From positions 1 through 64,000 of the forward strand of contig JAISZG010000013.1 of assembly GCA_031269355.1 (NCBI GenBank): a stretch of 64,000 nucleotides of DNA. Reading direction: 5' to 3'. The notes beneath the pieces are model-generated. The model saw nothing but the letters and a program-made list of their open reading frames with translations. It did not search any database and was not told the origin of the DNA. This document shows, piece after piece, positions 51,396-61,734 of the stretch; positions within the stretch are counted from its first letter, which is position 1; the number at the start of each line of letters is the position of its first letter. The DNA comes from Oscillospiraceae bacterium (GTDB lineage Bacteria; Bacillota; Clostridia; Christensenellales; Aristaeellaceae). The translations under genes were made by a program, and so were the position numbers.

Positions 51396-53057
51396 TTAAC
51401 GTTCGGGCAATTTCGTAGTGCTGCCCGCTTCGTACGCCGCCAGGCGCTCGTCTATGATCTCTTGATAACCCGCGTCCAAATACGCCTGCGACAGTTCGGC
51501 ATACAGCGCGTCAAACTCCGCAGGATCGCACTTGACCAACTGCGCGAAGTATTCCTGATACAGGCTCAGCAGCGGCGCGGTGTATTCAGCTTCGGCATCG
51601 ATCGCAACCGCGAATATTGGATCGGAATACGCGTTGCCTTCCGCCGCTATATCCTTCAACTCGCCATATTTCGCCAGCATTTCAGGGAGGAAATCCTGCG
51701 GCAATCCCTGCGGGGCCAGCGCCGCGATTGTCTGCTCGATCGTTCCGACCTTCTTCGAGGCGTGCACCAGGCACGTCATGTCGATGTTCATGTTGTGGTT
51801 GAGCATCTCAGGTCCGCGATAGTCGCCGTCCACGATCGGCAGCCCGTCTTCGCCTATGGTGTAGGTTACGCCCTCAACGCCGTCCTCCAATACGAACAGC
51901 ACTTCCGGCTGAGACATCCATTCCATCAGCATCCACGCGGCCTTGAGTTGATCCGCAGTCGCCAGCGAGGAGAAGCCGACGATCATGCCGAACGGGTTAT
52001 CCGCGCGAACCTGAGCGGCGGGCACTACGCCTTCTTCCACTAGACCATAGTCGCTTTCGATAGCGAGCTTCGCGTCCGGATTCTGCTCGTAGAACGCCTT
52101 CAGCCAATCAACCGACGCGGACATATATCCGCTGTACCTGTACGATTTCCCGTTGATGAAGTCCGTCATCGCCTGCGAAGCGATGCCCGCGCCCATCATG
52201 TCGGCTTCCAGGTCAAATTCCTTCGAGTACCATCCCTGGTTGTATTCCGCGTTTCTGCGGCGCAGCAGCCGCTCCGTCGGGTACCAGCCTAGGCTGGCGG
52301 TGCCCAGCGAGGAATGCTGCACCCACTCCGCTTCATCCACCGGGATATCGCGGAACGGGAAATTCTCCACATACGCGGACGCCGGAAGCGCCAGCGGCAG
52401 CGGCGCTATATCGGTCAGCCCCGCCGCGATGATCGCGTTGATCGCTTGCTGGGTTTCCTCGTAGCTCTTCGGCACGGACGTAAAACCGACCTGCTCCAGC
52501 CAGTCCATCCGCACAAACGTATAGTACGTGAACGGCGTGTCGTAATACGGGCGCTCGGACAGCACGAAATATGTCTCGCCGTTGATATCCGTATAGCCCA
52601 GCTGATTGTGATCAACCATGGCCTGGTAGTACGTTGGCGCTACTTTCGCGAATTCATTTATGTCGATCGCCTGCATAGCGCCGTCGTTGGCCCACTGCGC
52701 AACCTTGGGATAGTCGTATTCCATCATGATCGTCGGCGTGTCTCCGCCCGCGATAAGCAGGCTGTACTTCGTCATAACATCGCCGCGCGGAATCGCGACG
52801 TACTGCACGTCGATATTCCACTTATCGCCAAATTCCGACTGAATCCACTTCGTCCAGTAGTTGTCGTCAACCGCAGGATATCCTTCCTTCGAGCGGTCGT
52901 ATACTGGCACCGTAATCTTGACGCGCTGCTCGAACGCCGTCCAATCGGCGGGCAGCGTCGGCGATACGCTCGGTCCCTCGGCGATCGCCATTGGCGCGAG
53001 CGACAGCAGCATAGCCGCCATCAACGCAAGCGCGAGCCATCGAGTCTGTTTCTTCAT
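51396..53057 (-). CDS. ABC transporter extracellular solute-binding protein (LplA-like)
   Basis: 553 residues, start ATG 53057 after GGAGG. The signal peptide is ALALMAAMLLSLAPMAIAEG with an AxA-type site and no lipobox Cys. The mature part is a large family-1 receptor (ADWTAFEQRVKITVPVYDRS, GGDTPTIMMEYDYPKVAQWA, GKSYRYSGYMSASVDW). The size and the adjacent LplB/LplC-type permeases suit an oligosaccharide importer; the ligand is unknown. No ATPase gene is adjacent. Confidence 0.88.
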   Translation of the reverse strand: MKKQTRWLALALMAAMLLSLAPMAIAEGPSVSPTLPADWTAFEQRVKITVPVYDRSKEGYPAVDDNYWTKWIQSEFGDKWNIDVQYVAIPRGDVMTKYSLLIAGGDTPTIMMEYDYPKVAQWANDGAMQAIDINEFAKVAPTYYQAMVDHNQLGYTDINGETYFVLSERPYYDTPFTYYTFVRMDWLEQVGFTSVPKSYEETQQAINAIIAAGLTDIAPLPLALPASAYVENFPFRDIPVDEAEWVQHSSLGTASLGWYPTERLLRRRNAEYNQGWYSKEFDLEADMMGAGIASQAMTDFINGKSYRYSGYMSASVDWLKAFYEQNPDAKLAIESDYGLVEEGVVPAAQVRADNPFGMIVGFSSLATADQLKAAWMLMEWMSQPEVLFVLEDGVEGVTYTIGEDGLPIVDGDYRGPEMLNHNMNIDMTCLVHASKKVGTIEQTIAALAPQGLPQDFLPEMLAKYGELKDIAAEGNAYSDPIFAVAIDAEAEYTAPLLSLYQEYFAQLVKCDPAEFDALYAELSQAYLDAGYQEIIDERLAAYEAGSTTKLPER

Positions 53058-53298
53058 TGCATTTCCTCCTATTATTCTTGGTTTCTTGGTTGATCTATCG
53101 TCGACAGCCACAGTCGGCTGCTCGAGATGACTGGTTGTCCATTCTTTCAACAAGCTATAGTTTTTATCTATTGTATAATAAACATTATTTAATATGACAT
53201 ATAGTCTATAACCGCACACCGTCGCTTCGTTATGTACGCTTCCAACATTAACGCTCGCTTTCCAAATTGAACGCATATCTATTTACGGAAAAAACAGC
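53058..53298 (-). other. Leader region of the solute-binding protein gene
   Basis: 241 bp, AT-rich, between the permease stop and the receptor gene. It holds a small hairpin CAGCC/GGCTG and AT-rich -10-like stretches, perhaps an internal promoter raising receptor expression. The receptor frame is open through most of it but without a start signal. Confidence 0.4.
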
Positions 53299-54186
53299 TC
53301 AGCCCTTTACAGCCCCGATCATAACCCCCTGCACGAAATACTTCTGCACAAACGGATACAGCACCAATATCGGCACCGTGGCGAACATAATAGCGGCCGC
53401 CTGCAAAACCTCCGGCGTTGAAACCACCGCCGCCGATTCCGACATGCTTATCGCGTCGGAACCGGATGAGAGAATCATATTTGAGAGTAAATATTGAATA
53501 GGCTGCAGCGCCTTCCTGGTAATGTAATACTTTGCATCCGCATAAGCGTTCCAGCGGCCTACCGCGTAAAATAGGCACAGCGTCGCGATTATCGGCTTTG
53601 ACAGCGGCAGCACGATCCGCGTTAGAATCGTCAGATTTGACGCGCCATCAAGAAACGCCGCTTCTTCCAAGCTATCCGGTATACCCGATTGAAAAAAAGT
53701 TTTCATTATCAGCATGTTGTAAGGCGAGAACGCGAGCGGCAGCACGAGCGCCCACATGGTGTTGAGCAAGCCCAGCTGCTTTAGAAGCAGGTATTCCGGG
53801 ATCAAGCCCGCGCTGAAATAGAGAGTGAACATAAGCAATAGCGCGAATAAACTCCGTCCCCGCAAACGTTTGCGCGACAGCGGATACGCCGCGCATATCG
53901 TAAGCGCCAGCCCGATCACCGTAAAAAGGATAGTCATCCACACGGAATAGATCATCGCGTGCGTCAATTGACCGTCGCGGAATATCGAGCGATACGCGTC
54001 AATATTTATTCCCTTCGGCCAAAGCGCGACGGACTTTGCCATAACGGCGGTGTTGGATGAAATGCTCTTCGCCGCAACGTGCACAAACGGCAGAACGCAT
54101 GTCAAACATAACGCAGTTAGTATTATCACGATTATCCAATCCGCCATTCCCGCGCGGCGTTTGGAAATCTGCGTCGTGCTCGTCAT
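53299..54186 (-). CDS. Carbohydrate ABC permease (LplC-like, MalG type)
   Basis: 295 residues, six helices. EAA loop: DSLEEAAFLDGASNLTILTRIVLP; C-terminus QGVMIGAVKG is typical of LplC-type subunits. ATG 54186 has GGGGAG 6 bases upstream; a TTG two codons earlier is less well spaced. It lies 13-20 bp downstream of its partner. Confidence 0.9.
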   Translation of the reverse strand: MTSTTQISKRRAGMADWIIVIILTALCLTCVLPFVHVAAKSISSNTAVMAKSVALWPKGINIDAYRSIFRDGQLTHAMIYSVWMTILFTVIGLALTICAAYPLSRKRLRGRSLFALLLMFTLYFSAGLIPEYLLLKQLGLLNTMWALVLPLAFSPYNMLIMKTFFQSGIPDSLEEAAFLDGASNLTILTRIVLPLSKPIIATLCLFYAVGRWNAYADAKYYITRKALQPIQYLLSNMILSSGSDAISMSESAAVVSTPEVLQAAAIMFATVPILVLYPFVQKYFVQGVMIGAVKG

Positions 54187-54205
54187 TGCCAACTCCCCTT
54201 TCCCG

Positions 54206-55165
54206 TTAAATCAGTCCGTCCTCGCCAAGCTTTTTCGCCACGCGATCTGCAGCTAGCACAAGCAGCAACCCGACTAGCGACTGAAACAAACCCACCGCCG
54301 TCGCGCGGCTGAAGTTGCCGCCCGCCAATCCCTTCTCATAGATATATATCGCCAATTGATACTGGAACGGCTTAACCTGCACATTGCCCAGCGAATCAAG
54401 TCTCTCGAAGTTCGAACCCATCACGCGCCCCAGATTCATAATCAAAAGAGTTACCATCGTCGGGCGAATACCGGGCAGCGTCACGTGCCAGATCTTGCGC
54501 AGGCGACTCGCGCCGTCGACTGTCGCAGCCTCGTACAGCTCCGCGCTGATGCCGGTGATCGCGGCCAGATATATGATCGATCCCCAGCCCATGCCCTGCC
54601 ATACTCCGATGAGCAGATAAGTCACCGCCCAATGCCACTTCTCCGTTAGGAACGGGATGCCCTGATCAATCACTCCCGCGTTGCGCAGAAGAATATTGAC
54701 CAATCCGGTTTCCGGCTTGAACAGCGTCAGCGCGATCGACGCGATAATTACCCATGAGAGAAAATGCGGCAGATATAAAATTGTTTGCGATATACGCTTA
54801 AATTTTTTCAAGCGCAGCTCGTTCAGCAGAATCGCCAGCAATATGGGAATCGGAAAACCGACGGCCAAGTCTAGAAAGTTGAACGACAGCGAGTTGGACA
54901 GCGCTCGCGTAAAATCTTTATCGCTGAACACTTTTGCAAAAATATCAAAGCCTACCCACTCGCTTCCGGCATAGCCCCTAGCGGGTTTATAATTCATAAA
55001 CGCGATCCGAAGCCCCGGGTACGCCGCGTATTTGAAAAGGATTACAAAAGCCACGGCGATTAGCAAGAGGACATAAAGCTGCCCGTCGCGGCGAATATCC
55101 TTTACCAAACGAATCAAGCCGCGCTTTGGATCGGCACGTCTGGAGATATTTACCAATGTCCTCAC
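54206..55165 (-). CDS. Carbohydrate ABC permease (LplB-like, MalF type)
   Basis: 319 residues, six helices. GQLYVLLLIAVAFVILFKYA forms the first helix; the AELYEAATVDGASRLRKIWH segment is the EAA loop. RAFMNYKPARG-like wording (RIAFMNYKPARGYAGSEWVG) is characteristic of LplB. The start is GTG 55165 with G-rich sequence immediately before it; the exact start is uncertain by a few codons. Confidence 0.88.
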   Translation of the reverse strand: MRTLVNISRRADPKRGLIRLVKDIRRDGQLYVLLLIAVAFVILFKYAAYPGLRIAFMNYKPARGYAGSEWVGFDIFAKVFSDKDFTRALSNSLSFNFLDLAVGFPIPILLAILLNELRLKKFKRISQTILYLPHFLSWVIIASIALTLFKPETGLVNILLRNAGVIDQGIPFLTEKWHWAVTYLLIGVWQGMGWGSIIYLAAITGISAELYEAATVDGASRLRKIWHVTLPGIRPTMVTLLIMNLGRVMGSNFERLDSLGNVQVKPFQYQLAIYIYEKGLAGGNFSRATAVGLFQSLVGLLLVLAADRVAKKLGEDGLI

Positions 55166-55209
55166 CCCCGCTTTTGAAAAGCTTTACATTATTCTATCAG
55201 ATATGATGA

Positions 55210-55237
55210 AATAATGCAAGAACACTTTCGCATTATT
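55210..55237 (-). terminator. Candidate terminator of the opp operon
   Basis: AATAATGC / GCATTATT with a 12-base loop and TTT on the minus strand, 34 bp after the oppF stop. AT-rich, so only moderately stable. Confidence 0.4.
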
Positions 55238-55270
55238 CCACAAACATTATTTATATATTTCTAAATATTT

Positions 55271-56233
55271 TTATTGACCGCCTCGCCGCACTCGCACTAT
55301 CGCGGCACGCTCCCTATAAGCGTCGAGTTCTCGTTTATTGCCGTATACAAAATGCCCCGGTTCCACCTCCGCCATGCAGGGCTTATCAATCGTATAATCA
55401 TGAACGCCGGGATCGTACAGCTCCAAAACCTTTCGTTTTTCAATCAGCGGATTGGGTATGGGTATTGCTGAAATCAGCGCGCGGGTATACGGATGCAGCG
55501 GATTCTCAAACAGCCGTTCCGTTCGCGCCAGTTCCACGATTATTCCCTTTTGAATTATCGCTATGCGATCGGTAATAAACCTCATCACCGACAGGTCGTG
55601 GGCGATAAGCAAGTACGTCAGATTATGTTCCTTTTGAAGCGCGCTCATCAAGTTAAGCACCTGCGCGCGTATCGACACGTCCAGCGCGGAGATCGGTTCG
55701 TCCGCTATTATAAACGACGGATTCATAATCAGCGCGCGCGCTATGCCGATTCGCTGGCGTTGCCCTCCCGAGAACTCGTGCGGAAATCTGCTCGAAAACT
55801 CCGGAAGAAGCCCGACGTCCAGCAACGCTCCGCGAACGCGCTCCCTGCGCTGCGCCGCGCTAAGGTTCTTATTTATATTTGTTAGGCCTTCCGACACTAT
55901 ATAATCCACTTTCGCCCGCTCATTCAGCGAAGCCATCGGATCCTGGAATATCATTTGAATATCGCGTACGACCGCCCTATCGTCCTGTCGCGGAAGCTTG
56001 CCGCTGATCCGCTTTCCCTTGAATAACACCTCGCCTTTTGATATCGGGTTAATGCGGATTATCGCGCGGCCGATCGTCGTTTTGCCGGAACCGGATTCCC
56101 CGGCTAGCCCAAACGTTTCTCCCGGATAAATATCAAACGAAACGCCGCGTACCGCCGTAAACTTACGGCGTCCGCCACCAAACGTAACATGCATATCGCG
56201 CACGGAAACGAGCGGCTCTTTTTGGTTCATCAT
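55271..56233 (-). CDS. oppF: Oligopeptide ABC transporter ATPase OppF
   Basis: 320 residues. Walker [13 protein letters not shown], signature [15 protein letters not shown], Walker [13 protein letters not shown] and switch LIAHDLSVM, with the C-terminal [21 protein letters not shown] segment of the OppD/F and DppD/F group. Start among ATGs at 56233/56230 after GGGAG. Pairs with OppD. Confidence 0.93.
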   Translation of the reverse strand: MMNQKEPLVSVRDMHVTFGGGRRKFTAVRGVSFDIYPGETFGLAGESGSGKTTIGRAIIRINPISKGEVLFKGKRISGKLPRQDDRAVVRDIQMIFQDPMASLNERAKVDYIVSEGLTNINKNLSAAQRRERVRGALLDVGLLPEFSSRFPHEFSGGQRQRIGIARALIMNPSFIIADEPISALDVSIRAQVLNLMSALQKEHNLTYLLIAHDLSVMRFITDRIAIIQKGIIVELARTERLFENPLHPYTRALISAIPIPNPLIEKRKVLELYDPGVHDYTIDKPCMAEVEPGHFVYGNKRELDAYRERAAIVRVRRGGQ

Positions 56234-56286
56234 CAATCTCCCATCGCGCGGCGGTCGAAATTTTTATTATGTAATATCACAAATCT

Positions 56287-57426
56287 TCAACCCATTCGCG
56301 TCAGTTCCCTAATATTGCGAATCGCCTCCGGAGGCTCTACCTGCGGAGCGCGCGGATCAAGAAGCCACGTTCGCGCTTTATGCGTCGGAGAAACGCTGAA
56401 ATACGGCGGCCTGTGGAGAAAATCTATCTCCAGCGGATGGGGATTGCGCGGCGCGAACGCGTCGCCTCTGATCGGATGAAACAAATTGGGCGGCGTTCCT
56501 TCGATCGTATAAAGATCCTGCTTACGCGTTCCAAGCTGAGGCAGCGACGAAAGCAGCGCCCATGTATATGGATGGCGAGGGTCGAAGAATACCTCGTCGC
56601 ATGAGCCTAGTTCCACAACGTCGCCTGCATACATCACCGCGATGCGGTCCGCCACGTTCGCCACCACGCCCAAATCGTGCGTTATATATATCAATGTAAG
56701 CGCGTACTTATCCTTAAGCGAGTTGATCAGCTGAAGTATCTGCGCCTGTATAGTTACGTCCAGCGCTGTGGTCGGCTCGTCGCAAATCAGCACGCGCGGC
56801 CCGCACGCCAGCGCGATCGCGATAACCACGCGTTGGCGCATGCCGCCGGAAAATTCGTGCGGATACTGCCGGTAACGGCGTTCCGGTTCAGAAATGCCCA
56901 CGTCCCGCAGAAGCTCGAGCGCGCGATTATCGGCTTCCTTGCCGTGCATATTTTGGTTATACCTGAGCGCCTCGCGTATCTGCCAGCCAACCGTCTTAAG
57001 CGGATTCAGGCTTGTCATCGGATCTTGCATCACCATCGCTATGCGCTTGCCCCGAATTCCGCTCCAGTCACGCTCGCGCTTTAGCTTAGCCAAATCGATT
57101 CCGTCAAATATAATCGAGCCGCCGTTCACCCAGCCGTTCTTGTCGAGCAGCCCTATCAGGTTTTTCATCAGCACGGATTTACCGGCGCCGGATTCGCCTA
57201 CGATGGCCAACGTTTCATTTGGATATATGTCAAGCGATATGCCGCGAAGCGCGTGCAGCGTCTGTCCGCGCAGCCGGAATCTCACATCCAGATCGCGAAT
57301 AGAAAGCAGCGACTGCCCAGCTCCCGCCGTCCGCTCACCGTCAATCGACCGCGCATAAGCTCGAAGCGCCGTGCGGTGCACCTTCGTGCCCAGCGCGTGC
57401 GATCTTGAGGTGTTTTGATCGTCCAT
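56287..57426 (-). CDS. oppD: Oligopeptide ABC transporter ATPase OppD
   Basis: 379 residues. Walker [13 protein letters not shown], signature [15 protein letters not shown], Walker [12 protein letters not shown], switch [14 protein letters not shown]. The C-terminal extension ([19 protein letters not shown]...) is typical, though its Cys pattern is poor. ATG 57426 has GGAAGGG 8 bases upstream and lies past the oppC stop; a longer frame overlapping oppC is rejected. Confidence 0.93.
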   Translation of the reverse strand: MDDQNTSRSHALGTKVHRTALRAYARSIDGERTAGAGQSLLSIRDLDVRFRLRGQTLHALRGISLDIYPNETLAIVGESGAGKSVLMKNLIGLLDKNGWVNGGSIIFDGIDLAKLKRERDWSGIRGKRIAMVMQDPMTSLNPLKTVGWQIREALRYNQNMHGKEADNRALELLRDVGISEPERRYRQYPHEFSGGMRQRVVIAIALACGPRVLICDEPTTALDVTIQAQILQLINSLKDKYALTLIYITHDLGVVANVADRIAVMYAGDVVELGSCDEVFFDPRHPYTWALLSSLPQLGTRKQDLYTIEGTPPNLFHPIRGDAFAPRNPHPLEIDFLHRPPYFSVSPTHKARTWLLDPRAPQVEPPEAIRNIRELTRMG

Positions 57427-57466
57427 AATATTTTCCCTTCCGTGCCGATCCGCCGATCCGTGTAGA

Positions 57467-58543
57467 TTATTGGTGATTTTTAGGATCGGCCGCGTCGGCG
57501 AACGCATTGCCTATCAGGTAAAAACAAATGGTAATTATCGAAAGAACTACCGCCGGAAATATCAGTTGGTAGCGCAGCGACGGCGACATCATCAATATGC
57601 GTCCGGAGTTGATCAGGTTGCCCAGCGAAGGCGTTTCAACCGGAACTCCAAGCCCTATATATGTAAGAAAAACCTCCATGCCTATCGCGTCCGGAATGGA
57701 AAGCGCCATCCGCAGCATTATTACCGATACCATCTGCGGCAGCAAATTTCGAAGAATCACCTTGCGCAGTCCCGATCCCAAACACCGCGACGCCAGATTA
57801 AAATCCTGATCGCGTATAATCATTACAAGGTTGCGTATAAATCGGGCTAGCACAATCCAGCTTGTAAGAGACATAGCTATGATTATCGTTCGCACGCTTG
57901 GCCGCATTATGTACGATGCAAGTATTAAAAGTATTGTGGTCGGTATATTATTTAATACATTATATATTTCAGTAAACAGAAAATCCAGCTTGCGCACATA
58001 GCCCCATAGCATTCCCATTGTGATTCCGATCAGCGCTTGCAGCACCGCCACCGTAAGGCCAATGAACAGCGAAGTGCGCGTGCCCGACCATATCCTCGCC
58101 CAGAGATCCTGCCCTATCGAATTTGTGCCAAACCAAAACACGCCATCCGGCCTGCGGTTGATTATTTGCAACCCGGTTTCCGGATTGTTGTTTATTTTAT
58201 TGGCGTCCATTTGTCCCGGCAGTATCGGTTGAACAAGGGTAAACAACACTATCAAAAGAACGGTCGCCATGGATATCACCGCGACCGGATTTTTCATGAA
58301 CATCCGCAGCGTGCTGCGCCAATAGGAATAATCATTCGAAGCCGTGCGTTCGGCCTCCGCCGCGTCGTGAACCGCAGGCGAAAACAATTCGACCGGAACG
58401 GCGGCTGCCTGTTCGGCGGATAAATCGTCCGGCGCAATCGCTCCCGCGCCCGTGGTTATTATAATTTTGTATCTTTCAAGCGCGCTCAGCGCGCCGTCCG
58501 CCGCTGCCTCAACTTTTTTTTGCGCGTGCGAATATTTACTCAT
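57467..58543 (-). CDS. oppC: Oligopeptide ABC transporter permease OppC
   Basis: 358 residues. A cytoplasmic N-terminus of about 90 residues, longer than usual, precedes the first helix (NPVAVISMATVLLIVLFTLV). It has the OppC-type periplasmic loop FGTNSIGQDLWARIWSGTRT and ASRCLGSGLRKVILRNLLPQ at the ATPase-contact loop. The start overlaps the oppB stop (ATGA). Confidence 0.93.
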   Translation of the reverse strand: MSKYSHAQKKVEAAADGALSALERYKIIITTGAGAIAPDDLSAEQAAAVPVELFSPAVHDAAEAERTASNDYSYWRSTLRMFMKNPVAVISMATVLLIVLFTLVQPILPGQMDANKINNNPETGLQIINRRPDGVFWFGTNSIGQDLWARIWSGTRTSLFIGLTVAVLQALIGITMGMLWGYVRKLDFLFTEIYNVLNNIPTTILLILASYIMRPSVRTIIIAMSLTSWIVLARFIRNLVMIIRDQDFNLASRCLGSGLRKVILRNLLPQMVSVIMLRMALSIPDAIGMEVFLTYIGLGVPVETPSLGNLINSGRILMMSPSLRYQLIFPAVVLSIITICFYLIGNAFADAADPKNHQ

Positions 58544-59484
58544 CAGCGTGCTTCCGCCTTCCGGGTAAGACTGATACGCGGATCGACCAGCGCCATAAAT
58601 ATATCTCCCAGCAGAAGTCCGACAATCGTAAGCACCGCGAATACTATCACAAGCGCCTGAACCATAGTGTTGTCCTGCCGCTTTATAACATCCACCATCA
58701 GTCCGCCCATGCCAGGAATCGAATATAAGGATTCAACATATATGGAACCCGCCAGCGTCAGCAAAAGCGAGTTTGGTATCAATTGAACTATTGGCACAAC
58801 CGCGTTTCGGAAAACATGCCGGAACCAGATCACCGCGCCCGGAACGCCTTTGGCGCGCGCCAGTTTTATGTAATCCTTGTTGGATTCGTCAACCGCATAT
58901 CTTCGCATCCACATCGCATAGTAGGCGACGGAGGGCAGCGCCAGCGATATAAGTGGAAGGATCATAGTTTCAAGTTTATCAGGATTATATAGCAGGCTTA
59001 TATTCAGCGCCTGCGTGCCGTATAGCTGCAGGAATAAATAATATAGCGCGGCAGGCACAGCTTGCATAATAACTATGTAAACAGTACCGAATTTATCCCA
59101 CAGACCGCCCTTTTTCCGCGCCATCAATACGCCGAGGCCAAGCCCTAGCGGTATGCTTATTCCAACCGCAATCATTCCGAATCTAATCGAGAACGGCGCT
59201 TTGTTGGCTATAATTTTTGTTATAGAATAATTCTGTCGATATCGCATAGATGTGCCAAGATCGCCGCGCAGCAATTGCTTGAAAAAGTTGAACAACTGAA
59301 CCGGCACCGGATCCAGAAGCCCCATTTTACGCAGGCCGTTTTCCACCTGGAGCGGCGTCATCTTATCGAAGCTGGGGAAATAACCTTCGATCGGCATCAT
59401 TCGAAGCAGGCAAAACACGACGACTATTATAATAAAAAGGCTGATCAGTGACCGCAGCAGTCTCTTCCCGATATATACGAGCAT
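58543..59484 (-). CDS. oppB: Oligopeptide ABC transporter permease OppB
   Basis: 313 residues, six helices. MLVYIGKRLLRSLISLFIII starts the first helix; LARAKGVPGAVIWFRHVFRN is the EAA loop; ESLYSIPGMGGLMVDVIKRQD is typical of OppB. ATG 59484 follows GGGAGG by 7 bases; the upstream extension has no site and crosses the oppA-oppB hairpin. Confidence 0.93.
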   Translation of the reverse strand: MLVYIGKRLLRSLISLFIIIVVVFCLLRMMPIEGYFPSFDKMTPLQVENGLRKMGLLDPVPVQLFNFFKQLLRGDLGTSMRYRQNYSITKIIANKAPFSIRFGMIAVGISIPLGLGLGVLMARKKGGLWDKFGTVYIVIMQAVPAALYYLFLQLYGTQALNISLLYNPDKLETMILPLISLALPSVAYYAMWMRRYAVDESNKDYIKLARAKGVPGAVIWFRHVFRNAVVPIVQLIPNSLLLTLAGSIYVESLYSIPGMGGLMVDVIKRQDNTMVQALVIVFAVLTIVGLLLGDIFMALVDPRISLTRKAEAR

Positions 59485-59504
59485 CGCGCATCCTCCCGTA
59501 AATA

Positions 59505-59535
59505 CCGGAATGCCCCCCGCTTGGAGGCATTCCGG
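59505..59535 (-). other. Hairpin between oppA and oppB
   Basis: A perfect 10-bp stem CCGGAATGCC / GGCATTCCGG with an 11-base loop and no T-tract. It probably protects or partly terminates the oppA message, giving more receptor than permease. Confidence 0.6.
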
Positions 59536-59570
59536 CACACCGAACGCTAACTTGCCTTAATCTCGTTGGA

Positions 59571-61433
59571 TTATTTATCCAGTGAAGCCGCGCGCGCCTC
59601 CACCCAATCCGCATAGATCGCCAGGAACTGCGCTTCAGTTAAAGGTTCTTCTAATACGCGCGTGCCCTTCCAGTACCCATCCGAACTGTCGGGACGCTCG
59701 AACGGATTGAACTTCGCAACGAAATATCCCTCCGTATCCGCGCAGTAGGGAATCGCCAGCGCGTGATTCAGCAGATATGCCTCCGCAATCGCAAACTTTT
59801 CGTAGCGTTCTTCGGAGTATGTTTTTACAGCCTGCGCTTCCCGCAGCAGCGATAGATACTCGGCGTACTGAGCCTCGATCGAGTCTCCCTGCGCCTTGTC
59901 TATGAACGTCCATGTGTTGTCCGGTCGGAACGCCGGGGTCCACGCGTCCGGATCGTCGTAGCTGCCGCCGTTGTTCAGCTTCATGAACGCGTATTTACCC
60001 GCTCTGCGAACCTCCGCGAGAAATCCTGTGGACGGGCCGGCCTGGATTATGCACTCGATGTAATCCGCGCCAAGCAGTTCCGTCAGCTGCTGCTTGACAA
60101 CCTGCACTTCCAGTTCCCAGGAAGCCAGATTCGGGTTGTATGGCATCAGCACTTTAATGGGGAACTTCGCGCCTGCGGCTGTCAGCTCTTCAACGGCTTT
60201 CGCCTTGTACTCCAGCGCCTTGGCTTCGTCAAACTGGTTGTTTTCGCGGTCTGAGATTTCCTTCATCGGACCGACCTGCGTGAAATCCAGCCCGTTGATG
60301 TTGCACCAGCCTACCGGCGTGATCGTGTTTGTCTGCTGCATCTGCGGGTTGTATGGATCCTGCGCCAGCAATCCCTTATAGCGGTTCAATCCCCAGTACA
60401 GCGACTGGCGGAAATTCTCGTTGTTGATCGCCAAGCGCCAATTCTCCGGTTCGTACTCCGCGTCGAACAGAGGATCGTAATTGAAGCCGTAATAATACAT
60501 ATACGTTGTATCCGGCTGCCCTGGAATTACAATATCCGTTTTCGTTGGATCCTGCTTCCATTCTGTGATCAGCGCCGGATCAAGCAGCGCGTAATCCACG
60601 TCGCCGCGCACGAACATCTCGGGCGCCAGCGTGCTGGCTTCCGCGTTGTAGGACATTATGATCTTCTGGATGTATACGCTGTCCGCGTCGTAATAAGACG
60701 GATTCTTCTCATATATGCGGCGATATTCAGGTTCGAACGTCGTCATGATATAAGGCCCGATGAAGTACATCGATTCGTTATCCAACCCGTACGAATCTCC
60801 AAGTTCCGCCAACAGCGGATAGTAGGCCGCCATATACGCGCCGCAGGTGGATATAAAGTATGGAAGCGGCCCCGTAAGCGTGGCCTCAAGAGTATAATCA
60901 TCAAGCGCCTTGAAACCCAGCGTCGACAAATCGGTTTCCTCGCCCGCCACGATTTCGTGCGCACCCGCGATTATGCCGTCGAAATAAATAACGCTCCCCG
61001 AGGCGTTGACAGGATCGACGATATAGTGCGCTACCGCCACGAAATCATGCGCGGTAAGCTCGCCCTTTTCCGCGCCTGTGTTGTCTACCCATTGAAGACC
61101 CTTGCGCAGGTGGAACGTGTAGACCGTCTGATCCTCGCTCACATCCCAGCTTTCCGCAAGCCCCGGCACCTTATTGCCGTAGATGTCCACAGTTACCAGG
61201 CCTTCCACGCAATTGGCGACAGCCTGCCAGTCGTTCGCGCTGCCAGACACGGAGAACGAACATAAGCTCGTGGCTTCCGTGCTGTACAAAAGCCTTAGCG
61301 TCTGATCGGCCGCATACTTAAGGCCGTAGTTGTCGTCCGCGCTTTCCGCAAATGCCGGAAGCGCTGACGCCGCCATTAACAGCGCGAGCAGCAGCGCCGC
61401 GACTTTTCCGGCGGGTTTCCTAAAACCGTTCAT
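59571..61433 (-). CDS. oppA: Peptide ABC transporter substrate-binding protein OppA
   Basis: 620 residues, family-5 receptor. The signal peptide VAALLLALLMAASALPAFAE has no lipobox Cys. Conserved features: VEGLVTVDIYGNKVPGLAES, TVYTFHLRKGLQW, LTAHDFVAVAHYIVDP, FRQSLYWGLNR. GGAGG is 8 bases before the ATG. First gene of the oppABCDF operon. Peptide import is the default reading; nickel or glycan-peptide ligands are possible. Confidence 0.93.
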   Translation of the reverse strand: MNGFRKPAGKVAALLLALLMAASALPAFAESADDNYGLKYAADQTLRLLYSTEATSLCSFSVSGSANDWQAVANCVEGLVTVDIYGNKVPGLAESWDVSEDQTVYTFHLRKGLQWVDNTGAEKGELTAHDFVAVAHYIVDPVNASGSVIYFDGIIAGAHEIVAGEETDLSTLGFKALDDYTLEATLTGPLPYFISTCGAYMAAYYPLLAELGDSYGLDNESMYFIGPYIMTTFEPEYRRIYEKNPSYYDADSVYIQKIIMSYNAEASTLAPEMFVRGDVDYALLDPALITEWKQDPTKTDIVIPGQPDTTYMYYYGFNYDPLFDAEYEPENWRLAINNENFRQSLYWGLNRYKGLLAQDPYNPQMQQTNTITPVGWCNINGLDFTQVGPMKEISDRENNQFDEAKALEYKAKAVEELTAAGAKFPIKVLMPYNPNLASWELEVQVVKQQLTELLGADYIECIIQAGPSTGFLAEVRRAGKYAFMKLNNGGSYDDPDAWTPAFRPDNTWTFIDKAQGDSIEAQYAEYLSLLREAQAVKTYSEERYEKFAIAEAYLLNHALAIPYCADTEGYFVAKFNPFERPDSSDGYWKGTRVLEEPLTEAQFLAIYADWVEARAASLDK

Positions 61434-61531
61434 CCTGACACCTCCTCGATTTTTCTCCTGGTTTTACCGCCTTATGGCGACGAATCCGCCGCCTAAAGGT
61501 ATTTAGTTACCGCCCCCGCCGCCCCGAATTA

Positions 61532-61734
61532 GGGCGTGTTCGAAAAATATCTCGAGGCTGAATGTGCTGGATTTTTATTCAGCGCAAGGAGCCATGAGGG
61601 AGGCGTAGTGAAGCTACGTCGACTGCGCGTAAACCCGCCGCCGCCTGTGGCGGATGAAGGCGGGTTGGAGCGCGCGACGCCACGATGGATAAAAAGACAG
61701 TACATTCAGACCGAGAGATTTTTCGAACACGCCC
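61532..61734. mobile_element. MITE-like inverted-repeat element with TA duplication
   Basis: Perfect 18-bp terminal inverted repeats (AGGGCGTGTTCGAAAAAT at 61531-61548; its complement at 61718-61735) bound about 205 bp. The similarity between arms extends further (CTGAATGTGCTG against CTGAATGTACTG). TA lies at both edges (61530-61531 and 61735-61736), as after IS630/mariner-type transposition. The interior encodes no transposase. It abuts the stop codon of the serine hydrolase. Confidence 0.75.
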